Shown here piece after piece: positions 36,379 through 45,750 of a DNA stretch of 64,000 nucleotides. Positions within the stretch are counted from its first letter, which is position 1. Each line of letters starts with the position of its first letter. The position numbers and the translations under genes are program-made. Source of the DNA: CAWEWH01 sp963812775 (lineage in GTDB: Bacteria; Pseudomonadota; Alphaproteobacteria; Rhizobiales; Beijerinckiaceae); assembly GCA_963812775.1 (NCBI GenBank), contig CAWEWH010000005.1, positions 62,001-126,000 on the forward strand, given 5' to 3'. Under the pieces are notes generated by a model, which searched no databases, was not told the DNA's origin, and was given only the letters and a program-made list of their open reading frames with translations.

Positions 36379-38709
36379 TTAGTCATTTGTCTCGCTTGGA
36401 GAACGCCAGCCAAAGATCTCATAGGCGGCGACGGGTCGCTGAAAGCCCTTGAGAATAAGCTCATCCTGCTGGCGCGCTTCGACGTCGCCCTCAAGGGAGA
36501 CGAACACTCGCTGGCTGACGAGAATTTGCCCGGGCTTAGCAGCATCGCAAAGACGCGAGGCGAGATTGGGCACCGAGCCGATCACGGCATAGTCCAGGCG
36601 CTTGTCGAAACCGATGGGGCCGACGGTAGCGTAGCCCCGCGCGATGCCAATCCCGAAGCCTAGGTCGTTGCCCTGACGGCGCCACCCCTCCAAGAGGACG
36701 TGCATGCAGTTGCGCATCTCGATCGCCATCCTGACAGCCCTCGTGGGGTGATCCGGGATCGGCAGGGGGTCATTGAATACAACGAGCAGCCCATCGCCGA
36801 CGAACCGTTCGAGCGTCCCCTCGTAGCGGAAGATCAGCTCACCGAGCGACGCATGATACTCGCGCAGGACAGCCATCACTTCCTCCGGCTCCGCACCTTC
36901 GGCGAAGGCGGTAAAGCCGCGAAGGTCGCAGAACACGACTGTCACATCGCAACGATGGCTCTCCAGCGTTATCTTGTCGTCCGTCGAGGACGCCAGGAGC
37001 TCCGCGATTTGAGGCGCCAGAAACCGACGCAGGCCAGATTGCGCCAACTCACGCGTGCGGGCTCGAACCTCTTCGAGCAGGCGCACGTTCTCGATGGCGA
37101 TGACGGCCTGATCCGCGAAGGTGGCCACGAGTTCGATCTGTTTTCCCGAAAAGGGTTGTACCTGAATCCGACCAAGCAACAACACGCCAAGCACTTGCCC
37201 GGCCCGCATGAGCGGCACGCCCAACATCGTGCGCAAGGTTCCGATCCGACTCGCCTCTCTCCAAGCTCTCATGGGGGCGTCAAGAATGTCTGCGAGGTGA
37301 ATCGTTTCCTTGGTGACGGCAATGTTACCGACGAGCGTTTCCGATCCAGGTAGAACCGGATTGCGGCTAACAAATTCGGCGTATTTCGGCGAGTAGCCAG
37401 TGTCGGCGACAAGGCGATAGACATCATCGACACGCTGGAAGATGAAGGCGGCCTCCGCATGACAAAGGCGCAGGGCCGATCGCACGATCGCCTCGAAGAC
37501 GGGCGCAAGTTCGAAGCGCGACCCGCTGATCTCTCTGAGGACCTCCGCGGTGGCGGTCTGCTGCTCGAGAGATTCACGGAGGGCGTGGGTGCGCACTTCC
37601 ACCTTTTTTTCGAGATTTGCGTAGGACTCCTCCAGCTTGCCCGACATGTCGTTGAATTGACTGGCCAGCGACTTGAGCTCGTCGCCCGTCCTCACATCGA
37701 TGCGGTGCTTCAGATCACCCTCACCGACACGAAGCGCTCCCTCGCGAAGCTGCTGGATTGGCCTCAGCATCCGGTTGGCGAAGGCACCCAATACAAGAAC
37801 GGCGACCGCCACCACGATAGCCCCAATGGCGGCCACCGTCGTCACCGACTTGACGAGCGCCCTATTGAGAGGCGCTAGGGGGGACAGCAGGCCGATACCG
37901 ACTGTTTCTCCGCCGAGCCGGACCGATCGCGCGGCGCCGAGATAGGGCGTCTCCCCGACCTTGTACTCTCGCGCGGCCCCATCCATCGGGAACGGCGCGC
38001 GCGGCGGCTGCGGCAAACTTGAATGAACGGGCTCGTTATCGGACCAGATCAATGTCTCGCCGATGCGGCGCTCGCCAAGGGCGGCGAGAAGCCTCGACGC
38101 AGCCACGGGTGTCGCGCCGACGAGATAGCCTAGCCTGAGCGCCGTATGAGCCGATGCATCGCCCAGCCCGCCCTGACTGCGAAGGATCGGCATGACGGCG
38201 ACGACGTAGAACGTGCCGCCGCAACGAATGAGCTGACGTTCCCGACCCTCTGCGACTATGCATGGAATCGGCTGCGTGACGCGCGGCAGAAGCTTCCAGT
38301 CGGCTGCTTGCGATCGATCACCTGCAGCCGCCGCCGACTGTCTTCCATTCCTGTCATAGGCGCCTAAGAACTCGATGCCCAGAACCTCGCGCTGCGATTC
38401 CACATATCGGGCGAGTTGCGCCTTGATCTCAAGGTCCAGTGTCACTTGCAGCGTATTGTCCGCCGCTCCCCTGCGCACGCCCTCAACAAGGTTTCTCTCC
38501 TGTTCGCTGAGCAAGAGCGAGAAGGTCTCGAGATTGCTCTGCAAGCCGTTGGCGAATAGCGTTCTGGCCTGCTTGTTCAGCTCGATACCGAGCACCACGC
38601 ATGTCGCAAGCGCCGGCAGCGCAACCGCGAGCGCCACCAGCAATATCAGCTTGGATTTGAATGAGGACAGCCGCAGAAGGCGAGGCTTGGAGCCGGAGGC
38701 TGCGGTCAT
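36379..38709 (-). CDS. Membrane receptor class III cyclase (extracytoplasmic sensor-HAMP-GAF-cyclase)
   Basis: The ATG at 38709 has GGAGG six bases upstream and gives 776 residues. The N-terminal membrane helix (KLILLVALAVALPALATCVV) is followed by about 250 extracytoplasmic residues and a second helix (VTTVAAIGAIVVAVAVLVLG). Then come HAMP (NRMLRPIQQLREGALRVGEGD landmark), a short coiled coil, a GAF domain and a cyclase domain with both metal aspartates (VFCDLRGFTAF and FVGDGLLVVF). It should convert an external signal to cAMP or cGMP. It starts 24 bases after an ABC-type binding protein, which may be its ligand-capturing partner. Confidence 0.9.
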   Translation of the reverse strand: MTAASGSKPRLLRLSSFKSKLILLVALAVALPALATCVVLGIELNKQARTLFANGLQSNLETFSLLLSEQERNLVEGVRRGAADNTLQVTLDLEIKAQLARYVESQREVLGIEFLGAYDRNGRQSAAAAGDRSQAADWKLLPRVTQPIPCIVAEGRERQLIRCGGTFYVVAVMPILRSQGGLGDASAHTALRLGYLVGATPVAASRLLAALGERRIGETLIWSDNEPVHSSLPQPPRAPFPMDGAAREYKVGETPYLGAARSVRLGGETVGIGLLSPLAPLNRALVKSVTTVAAIGAIVVAVAVLVLGAFANRMLRPIQQLREGALRVGEGDLKHRIDVRTGDELKSLASQFNDMSGKLEESYANLEKKVEVRTHALRESLEQQTATAEVLREISGSRFELAPVFEAIVRSALRLCHAEAAFIFQRVDDVYRLVADTGYSPKYAEFVSRNPVLPGSETLVGNIAVTKETIHLADILDAPMRAWREASRIGTLRTMLGVPLMRAGQVLGVLLLGRIQVQPFSGKQIELVATFADQAVIAIENVRLLEEVRARTRELAQSGLRRFLAPQIAELLASSTDDKITLESHRCDVTVVFCDLRGFTAFAEGAEPEEVMAVLREYHASLGELIFRYEGTLERFVGDGLLVVFNDPLPIPDHPTRAVRMAIEMRNCMHVLLEGWRRQGNDLGFGIGIARGYATVGPIGFDKRLDYAVIGSVPNLASRLCDAAKPGQILVSQRVFVSLEGDVEARQQDELILKGFQRPVAAYEIFGWRSPSETND

Positions 38710-38733
38710 GGGACCTCCACGCCGCAACAGCCG

Positions 38734-39871
38734 TCAGAAGGACTTTTGCGTCGGATCGTACACCAAGGCCCTCCCCTGGAGGGGGATCAGGTCATCCTTG
38801 TAGACCGCATGCGCGGCCGTCAGAACACGCGCCGGAATGTCCAATCCCAGATCCCGCGCACGCTTGATGTTGAAGACGATTGCATAGTCCGGGGATTCCT
38901 CAATGGGGATCTCGCCGGTTTTCTTGCCATTGAGGATAGCTGCGCCTTTGAGGCCAGCCCGTTTGCCCATCGCGCCGAAGTTCACGACAGCTCCACCGAA
39001 GAGCCCCATCCGCGCAAAAAAGTAGTTCACCGCCATTTCGGGTTTCTTGGACGTCCTGATCGTGTAATCGTAGATGTACGGTGCCGTGTAGCGCGCGCCG
39101 TCGTCGCCCTCCATGGTCAGAGCGAGTGGATAGATGACTTTGACGGCAGGATCAGCGTTTATTGCAGTCAGGAGGGATCTGTAGTCTTCCCACCTGCTGA
39201 TGCGCTTCACCTCCCACTGCACGCCGACGACGTTCCTTCAGCTCGCGCTCGAACTGTGCTGTCAGCGCGTCGCCAGTGACCGTTCTGTCGGTGATGAGAA
39301 GAGCCTTTCCGCCCAGCAGGTCCGGCACGGCCTGCGCCATGACACGCAGCGATTCCGCCGCGTAGAGCTTCTCGTAGACGCCGGTGACGTTTGCGCCCGG
39401 CTTCGCCCAACTGTCCATAAATTTCTTTCGAGCATTGTACGTCTCCGGCTGCGCGTTCATCCCAGAAAAGACCACGTCTATCCCTTGCCGCCCAACCAAC
39501 GGCATCATGACTTCCTTGATCGCACCGTCGTCGAGGGTGAAGACGAGGTCCGGCCTGAAATCTTCAATCCGTCTAAGAGCTTTCTGACCCTCGGCGTGGA
39601 GAGCTTCGGGCGCGGCGTTCTTGCCGTAGTAGTCGAGGTGGTGGAACTCGACTACTAGATTAGAACCCACTTTCCAGCCCTCGCCAGCCAGCGCCTCGAG
39701 AATGCCCTCTGCCTGCGGCTCGCCGCACACGTGGCCCTTCTCTTGGCTCTGAACAATGAAGATGCGCTTGACGCCAGCTGCCCACGCCGCGCCACCCAAG
39801 ACAGGAAGGGCAACAGCCGTGATGCTCAGCGCGGCCGCCGCTGCAGCCGCCAACCGACGCAAATACGTCAT
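38734..39871 (-). CDS. ABC transporter substrate-binding protein (PF04392-like), orphan, frame-broken
   Basis: The ATG at 39871, after a GGGGGGA site, gives a signal peptide (MTYLRRLAAAAAAALSITAV) and a periplasmic-binding fold: KRIFIVQSQEKGHVCGEPQ, FRPDLVFTLDDGAIKEVMMP, VFSGMNAQPETYN. One extra base near 39235 shifts the frame, and removal joins FERELKE to NVVGVQWEVKRISRWEDY, for about 378 residues. No permease or ATPase gene is nearby, so import is unlikely from this locus. It is the first gene of a unit with the receptor cyclase, which supports a sensing role. Confidence 0.8.
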
Positions 39872-40259
39872 TGGTCCCCCCAAAATATCCTCAACTTAGC
39901 TCAGTGTCCGGACGCTAGTCACCACACCTGGCAAACGATTGGATGGGAGGCGAGGTGGCGATCCCTATGCGACAGAGCGGTCCAGGCGCGAGACCGCACC
40001 AACTTCATTGATTTTTCAATACTTTAGATCGTCGCTGCCCATACAGTTTTCCGGGCTTTTTGCCTCACAGTATCGCGACTTAGGTATTGCTGGAGCTTCG
40101 CAATGTCCGGTTTGGGTCAAAGGCGGCTATAGGCGAAAGGTCGATTGACCGTCTGCTTCTCCGCCAATTGCGGACCTCGTCGCGCTCGCGCGGCATTTCA
40201 GGAAAGTGCCAGGAGCGGACATCTACAGATGGCAGATCCTCGCGAAACCTCGGCGCCAT
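39872..40259. other. Intergenic region with one repeat copy
   Basis: About 390 bases: the promoter of the binding-protein unit, then the repeat copy at 40102-40222 just beyond the end of the second CHAT gene. No gene seen. Confidence 0.5.
40102..40222. repeat. TCCGCTTTGGGTCAAA island repeat, copy 3
   Basis: AATGTCCGGTTTGGGTCAAA at the left and TTTCAGGAAAGTGCCAGGAG with GCGGACAT at the right. The ATGTCCG / CGGACAT ends are inverted. It shares CAATTGCGGAC and TTCAGGAAAGTGCCA with copy 1. Confidence 0.75.
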
Positions 40260-43200
40260 TTAGCGCGCAGCACCTTCACCCACCACCACGAATGGCGCCC
40301 AGATCGCCGGATAAGCGTTAGTGGGTGCTGAAGGGTCGTTCATGAATTCGAGCATCGCTCGGCGCAGCGCTTCGCTTCGGCCGACCTTGGGATCGTTCCT
40401 GATGATCTCGAACGTCGAGGTCGTCAACCGCGTGGCGGCTGCCAAGTCGACGGCCCAGTGCGATACCAGGAGGGCGCGGGCGCCGGCGTAGAAGAATGTT
40501 CGCGCCAGCCCCGAGAGCGCCTCCGCGCCAGGCCTATCACCTGCGATCGTGTTGCAGGCGGAGAGCACCACCCAATCCGCGTTGAGCTTCAGCCGGGCGA
40601 TCTCGCTTGCGGTGAGCAAACCGTCATCCAGATCGGAGGGCTCCTTTGGCGTGCTGAGCGCGATCGACGGCTCGGCGAGCCCCTTGACGTCGCCCGCGAC
40701 CAGCCCGTGGGTGGCGAAGTAGATCACGCGATAATCGGCCAGCGCGGCGCGCTTGACGGCAGTTTCGCTTGCATTGGCGCGAAGGCGAATCTCGGTCGAT
40801 GGCGCGCCGAGCTTCTGAGCGACGGCCTTGAGCTCGTCGGCCGTGTCCTCCAGCCGCGGGAGCGCCCGCGCGAGCTGCGCGCGGTCTACGCCGGCGCCTT
40901 GCCAGAAGTCGGTATAGGAGCGGGACTTCCCGGCAGCCTTGGCCGGCGTCGCGCGCTGCGCGCCGGGTGCTGCTTCCGCAGGGTCGAAGACGGGGTCGCC
41001 GAAACCGATCATCGGCTTGGTGCTCCGGTCCTTGGCCGCAAACGTCCGCAGGGCCTTGAGACTTGAGACCGAAGGCAACACGGTGACGGCGTGGCGCTTA
41101 AGAAGCCACTCGGCCTCGCTGTACTGCGACAGCCTCTCCGGCACGGCCGCGGGCTTCTCGCTGACCAGGAGATGGAACGGAAGCGCTGTAAGTGCTCCAG
41201 TCGGCACAACGAAAAGATTCCGCTTGCCTTTGACCGTCGCCTCCACGGGACCGAGCAGAGATTTGTAAAGCGCGTGTGCGCGGTCGAGGTCGAACATCAC
41301 CGGCGCCCCGGCCGCAATCGACTTCCTCCATTCGTCGACGTCCAGTCCGCGACGGAACGCTGTCACTTCTCGCGAGAGGGCATCCGTGCCGAGCGGAATC
41401 GTCTTGTGCTCGAAACCTTCGCGAGTCAGCGCGAAGATGTGACAGATACTGTTGTCGGCAATCCAGAATACCAGCGCTTCGTCGGGAGCGAGCAGTTGCT
41501 GCACTTCACGCGTCTTCAGCGGCTGCGGACTTGCAAGCGCGACGTAGTCTGGGAACTCTTTCGCGAGACGGGCCGCATTGACCCCGAACCTCCCTTCAGC
41601 CTGGGCGATCTGCTGGCGAGTGGTCACGATCGCGGCGTCGTTGTGCGGATTTGCCGCCTTCGACAACCCGGCCACGAGCGCCTTGTCGAGATCCTGTCGT
41701 GACGTGGCGAGGTCCTGGCTCTCTCGTATGAGATTTGCCAGCGCCCCGGCGCCGGAAGCAAATCTCAGCCCCATCTGCTGGAGAGCCGCAGCGGCCGTCG
41801 ACTGGTTCGCCCACTGGGCGATTTCGAGCGCTTCACCATCGAGCGCCGCCGCTTCGGGCGCGGTCTCCCGTTCCGCCCTACTGGCCGAAAGGTTGGCGAG
41901 GTGGCGAAGGAAATAGCTCGCGCGCTGCTCGACCAGGCCGCTGCTGCTCCCTCTTTGTAGCGCACCGGGTGCTTCGCTCCGTGCGTGGCCGATCACGGCT
42001 GCTGCGGCCTGGCGTGACCACGCCAGTGCAGTCTTCGTCCGCCCGCGCTCCGCCTCGAGCCGCGCCAGATTGTCGAGATGCGATGCCACATCGGGGTGGG
42101 CATGCCCGAGCGTCTTCTCGCTAATGGCGAGTGCGCGCTTGAAGAGTGTCTCGGCCTCGTCCTGCTTGCCTTGGCTGTAGCCTGTGGCCGCCAAATTGCT
42201 GAGGTTCCATGCCAGAACAGCGTGGTCGGGCCCGAGCGCCTTCTCTCGGATCGCGAGTGCGCGTCGGTAAAGCGCCTCTGCCTCACGGTACTTGCCTTGC
42301 GCCTGGTACACGACGGCCAGACCGTTGAGGGTTGATGCCACGTCGGGGTGGTCAAGCCCGAGAGCCTTCTCCTGGTTCGCGAGTGCGCGTCTGTAGAGGT
42401 CCTCGGCCTCGCCATACTTGCCTTGTGCCCGGTACACGATGGCCAGATTGCTGAGGGTCGATGCCACGTCGGGATGATCGGGCCCGAGAGCCTTCTCTCG
42501 GATCACCAGTGCGCGCCGGTAAAGCCCCTCGGCCTCGCCGTACTTGCTTTGTGCCTGGTACGCGGCGGCCAGACCTTCGAGTGTTGATGCCACGTCGGGG
42601 TGATCGCGCCCGAGCGCCTTCTCGATGATCGCCGCTGCCCGGCGATAGTGCCCCTCGGCCTCACTGTACTTGCCTTGGGCGTAGCACGCGTTGGCCAGAT
42701 TGTGGACGCTTCGTGCCAGGTTGGGGTGGTCGGGCCCGAGCGCCTTCTCGTGGATCGCGAGTGCGCGTCGGTAGAGCCCTTCTGCCTCGCCGTGCTTGCC
42801 TTGTGCCCGGTACACAATGGCCAGATTGTTGAGAGTCTCTGCCACATCGGGGTGGTCGGGCTTGAGTGACTTCTCCCGGATCGCGAGTGCGCGTTGGTGG
42901 AGCCCCTCGGCCTCGCCGTATTTGCCCTGGTGCTGACAGGTAACGGCCAGACCGTTGAGGGTCGATGCCAGGTCCGGGTGATCGGGTCCGAGCACCTTCT
43001 CCCGGATCGCCAGCGCGCGTCGGTAGAGCCCGTTGGCCTCGCCGTACTTGCCTTGATGCAGGTCAAGGTTGGCCAGGGTTCCGAGGGCGACCGCGTAGTT
43101 GGCGTGGTTGGTTCCGAACTGTGCCTTGATCGCTGCTTCGAGCTTCTGGGCTTCGATGAGCGCTGCGGCATAGTTGCCGGCGTCGCGCAGCTTGTTCGAC

Positions 43201-43305
43201 CGGTTTAGAATGGCATTGAGGTCATCCTGCTGGGCCATGGCCGGTGCGGAAGCGATTCCGGCGACGAGGCACAGGAGCAAAGCAATCGAGACGAATTCGG
43301 CACAT
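40260..43305 (-). CDS. Secreted TPR-CHAT domain protein (caspase-like), copy 2
   Basis: The open frame from a TTG at 43280 encodes 1006 residues. The better start is the ATG at 43305, with GGAGG a few bases upstream. It joins the frame if one T right after the ATG is removed and gives a full signal peptide, MAEFVSIALLLCLVAGIASA. Eight near-identical 42-residue TPR units follow. The C-terminal CHAT domain has His858 (YFATHGLVAGD) and Cys909 (VLSACNT), numbered from the TTG, with the same 51-residue spacing as copy 1. The CHAT sequences of the two copies are very similar, so they arose by duplication, while the TPR parts differ. Confidence 0.88.
42045..43052 (-). repeat. Eight tandem 126-base coding repeats (42-residue TPR units)
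   Basis: Each unit reads like GKYGEAEGLYRRALAIREK then LGPDHPDVASTLNNLA, in eight uninterrupted copies. DNA identity between units is high enough to allow copy-number change by slippage or recombination. Confidence 0.9.
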
Positions 43306-43439
43306 AGCTCCCTCCGGATGCCGATCCATCAGAGCGCATCGTGCTCTTGTGTCCGCCCAAGGCCGCGATAGACCTGCGCGACAAGGACCGCGGAGCGCGC
43401 GCAGTCGGGGTCGCGCGCGCCGTAACGTGCACCCCGATC

Positions 43440-43600
43440 ATGCAGGCGCCGCAAAACGGGCGCAAGGGAGACCGCCGCATTGCCTTCCACCGTCGTCTTG
43501 CGAGGCCGGCTATGTTGACGGAAAGAACGTCGCCATCGAATTCCGCCGAGCGCCGGGCCGGAACGATCAACTGCCCGAGCTCGCCACCGCCCGACCGCCC
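43440..43600 (+). pseudogene. Fragment of a PF04392-type ABC substrate-binding protein gene
   Basis: The translation EAGYVDGKNVAIEFRRAPGR then NDQLPELA is the characteristic early block of orphan ABC substrate-binding proteins of rhizobia ('GYVEGQNVAIEYRWAEG'). An upstream piece, IAFHRRLA, lies in another frame. Nothing downstream continues the gene. It is a short decayed remnant, unrelated in frame to the intact binding protein at 38734-39871. Confidence 0.55.
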
Positions 43601-43710
43601 CGCGCGGCCGCCGCACGCGAACCGAGAGGTCGGTCGTGATCATGGTCGAGCCCGCGCCGCTTCGAACTAGAGTTCGCGCCGTAAATGAAATCTGTTTGGA
43701 CCGCACGCCG

Positions 43711-43790
43711 AGGTCCGAGTTGGGTCATTCACGTCGTTTCGCCTGACGAGCAGTGGCGGCCGCTACACCCCAACAAGCAGACCTTCTCGA
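43711..43790. repeat. TCCGAGTTGGGTCATTC repeat variant
   Basis: GGTCCGAGTTGGGTCATTC then ACGTCGTTTCGCC and, about 45 bases on, AAGCAGACCTTC. I recognise this as a diverged member of the same intergenic repeat group as copies 1-3. Confidence 0.5.
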
Positions 43791-43989
43791 CGACGATCCG
43801 CTCGTCTAGGTCGTGCCATGACCAGAAGAAGTTCTTGCTTTTGCGGTTGCACCTTCTGCATCTATTTCCGTAAGTGGCGGCACGCCCTTTTTGAACGGAG
43901 CCATCTACCCGGACGAGGCGATGGTGCCGTCCCGACGCGGGACCGCCGGCGACCGATCGCGTAGTCAACCGTCAGGTAGGGTGCATGAG

Positions 43990-45498
43990 ATGAGTGTCCC
44001 ATCTCCGGTCAACGAGCGTCTCCTGAGCCAGCGCCTCGGCGCGCTCGGATCGGCAAGAAGCTGGGCACCGAATGTTCTCCCGGAGCTCGAACGCTTCATC
44101 CGTACCGCCGACGACTATGATCTCTTTCGCGTCAACCCCATCCAATACGGCGGCGCCGTCGACCTGTCCGAGGCGGACGCGATAGAGTTGTTCGTGCACG
44201 CCGCCAAGGTGGGCCTGTTCGAGATGGACTGGCTGCTCATCTGCGCCTATTGCCCGCAGGTCGCCGGCAGCTTTCGCGAGCTCGACCAGGTCCATCCACG
44301 CTTTCAGTGCGCGTTCTGCAACGCGATCAACGATGTGGCGCTGGACGACTACATTCAGGTCACCTTTACGGTCTCGAGCGGCGTGCGCGACATCATATTC
44401 CGCCATCCCGAAATGCTGTCTGTCGAGGATTTTTATCTGCGCTACAACTTTTCCAAGGGCTTCATCGCTCCGCACGGGATGACGCACCAGCAGCTCGTTG
44501 CCGCGCTCTCACGGGGATTTGCCGATATCGAGGCCCATGAGCACCGCAGCTTCGACTTCGAGGTCACAGCTGGCCGTTTCGAGGTGCTGGACCTGAGCCA
44601 CAAACTCCTTCTGGTCTTCTTCGCGGACGGGGAGCCGGCTCAGAACCGCAAGGGACGCTGGTCCAGCTCGAGTTGGGCCGCTTCCTGGTACCGGACCGGC
44701 CTACGGCACCGAGAGACATGGTCCTCGGCGACGGACGCTTTTCGTTCCGGCAGACGGCCGATCTCAGCCCAGGCAAGCACACCATCCAGATCGAGAACCG
44801 CACCGACGATCGCGGTCGCTTCTGGTTCGTCCAGTATCCCTTCGGTTTCGAGCCCCATCTGGTCGAATATGAACCGTTTCTTTCCGGCAAGCGGTTGCTG
44901 CTCACCCCGAGCTTCGGCGAACTCTACAAGGCGCAGCTGGTGGATGAGGGCGAGAGCCTCAAAGTCTCAGACATGACTTACCTGTTCACCGATCTGAAGC
45001 AGTCGACTCCGCTGTATGAAAGCGTTGGTGACGTGAACGCGTATTTTCTTGTTCGTCAACATTTCGAGATCTTGAACAAGATCATCCGGGAACGATCCGG
45101 CACCATCATCAAGACGATCGGCGACGCGGTCATGGCCGGCTTCGAGCGTCCCCAGGACGCCGTTCGCGCCTCCATCGAGATGATCGAAGAACTGTCGCGA
45201 TTTCAACCGGACCGCTTCGCGGCCGCTGGGCCTCAAGGTCGGTGTCCACAGGGGTCGGGCGATTGCGGTGACGCTCAACGACCGGATCGACTATTTCGGA
45301 CAGGACGTGAATATCGCCGCACGCGTGCAAGGTCTCGCCGACGTCAACGAAGTTTGCATCAGTGCAACGGTGATGGAGGCGCCGGGCGTCGGTGACATCG
45401 TCAAATCACGCTCGGTGTCGCGCGACTACGAGAACCTGAAGGGCATCGGTCAAAAGATGGAAGTCCATCGCATAACAATCACTCCGACGCGGACATGA
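43990..45498 (+). CDS. DUF5939-type class III adenylate/guanylate cyclase, frame-broken
   Basis: The ATG at 43990 starts MSVPSPVNERLLSQRLGALG. The N-terminal ~200 residues match DUF5939, with a pair of CxxC motifs (ICAYCPQ and FQCAFCNA) that could bind a metal. The C-terminal cyclase domain has both metal aspartates (LFTDLKQSTP and KTIGDAVMAGF) and the VNIAARVQ asparagine/arginine. The frame changes near 44645 (net minus one) and again near 45230 (one extra base); joined, the product is about 502 residues. No membrane segment is seen, so it should be a soluble cyclase. Confidence 0.8.
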
Positions 45499-45554
45499 AC
45501 GACCGCGATGCTGCCGCGAGGCGGAGGCCGACAGTTCCCCGGCGACAGACGGAA

Positions 45555-45612
45555 ATCGTCCGCTCCGGGTCAAAATGCGAAGCACTCAGTCGGAGCGCAT
45601 CTCGTCCGCTTT
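45555..45612. repeat. TCCGCTCCGGGTCAAAA repeat variant
   Basis: ATCGTCCGCTCCGGGTCAAA then, after a spacer, CTCGTCCGCTTTTA. A short, diverged member of the TCCGCT group just after the DUF5939 cyclase, near the right edge of the island. Confidence 0.5.
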
Positions 45613-45688
45613 TACCCGCACCGCAACGCCTGACGCGCGTGGTGCGATTACGCTGCGGCGCGCACGGGTGACCAGACATTGTGGAACT

Positions 45689-45750
45689 CACCCCACCCCG
45701 GCTCGAACGCTTGCGCGTTCTCGCCGACCCTCCCCCTCAAGGGGAGGGTG
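45689..45750. repeat. CCCTCCCCCTCAAGGGGAGGG palindromic repeat, short copy
   Basis: CACCCCACCCCGGCTCGAACG then CCCTCCCCCTCAAGGGGAGGG. It is the right half of the family seen at 21162. Its arm encodes the last residues and stop of the serine hydrolase. Confidence 0.75.

Larger units (their letters stand above)
43306..43989. other. Intergenic region with decayed gene fragment and repeat
   Basis: About 680 bases between the divergent CHAT copy 2 and DUF5939 cyclase. It contains a decayed binding-protein fragment (43440-43600) and a TCCGAGTTGGGTCA repeat variant (from 43711). The remainder shows nothing convincing. Confidence 0.5.

Noticed and set aside
42045..43052. Regular repeats as a CRISPR array
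   Set aside because: The 126-base units are contiguous, in frame and encode TPR motifs; there are no spacers.
43244..43639. 131-residue plus-strand frame upstream of CHAT copy 2
   Set aside because: Only a short internal piece resembles a binding protein, and the rest is antisense to the CHAT signal peptide; kept only as a pseudogene fragment.
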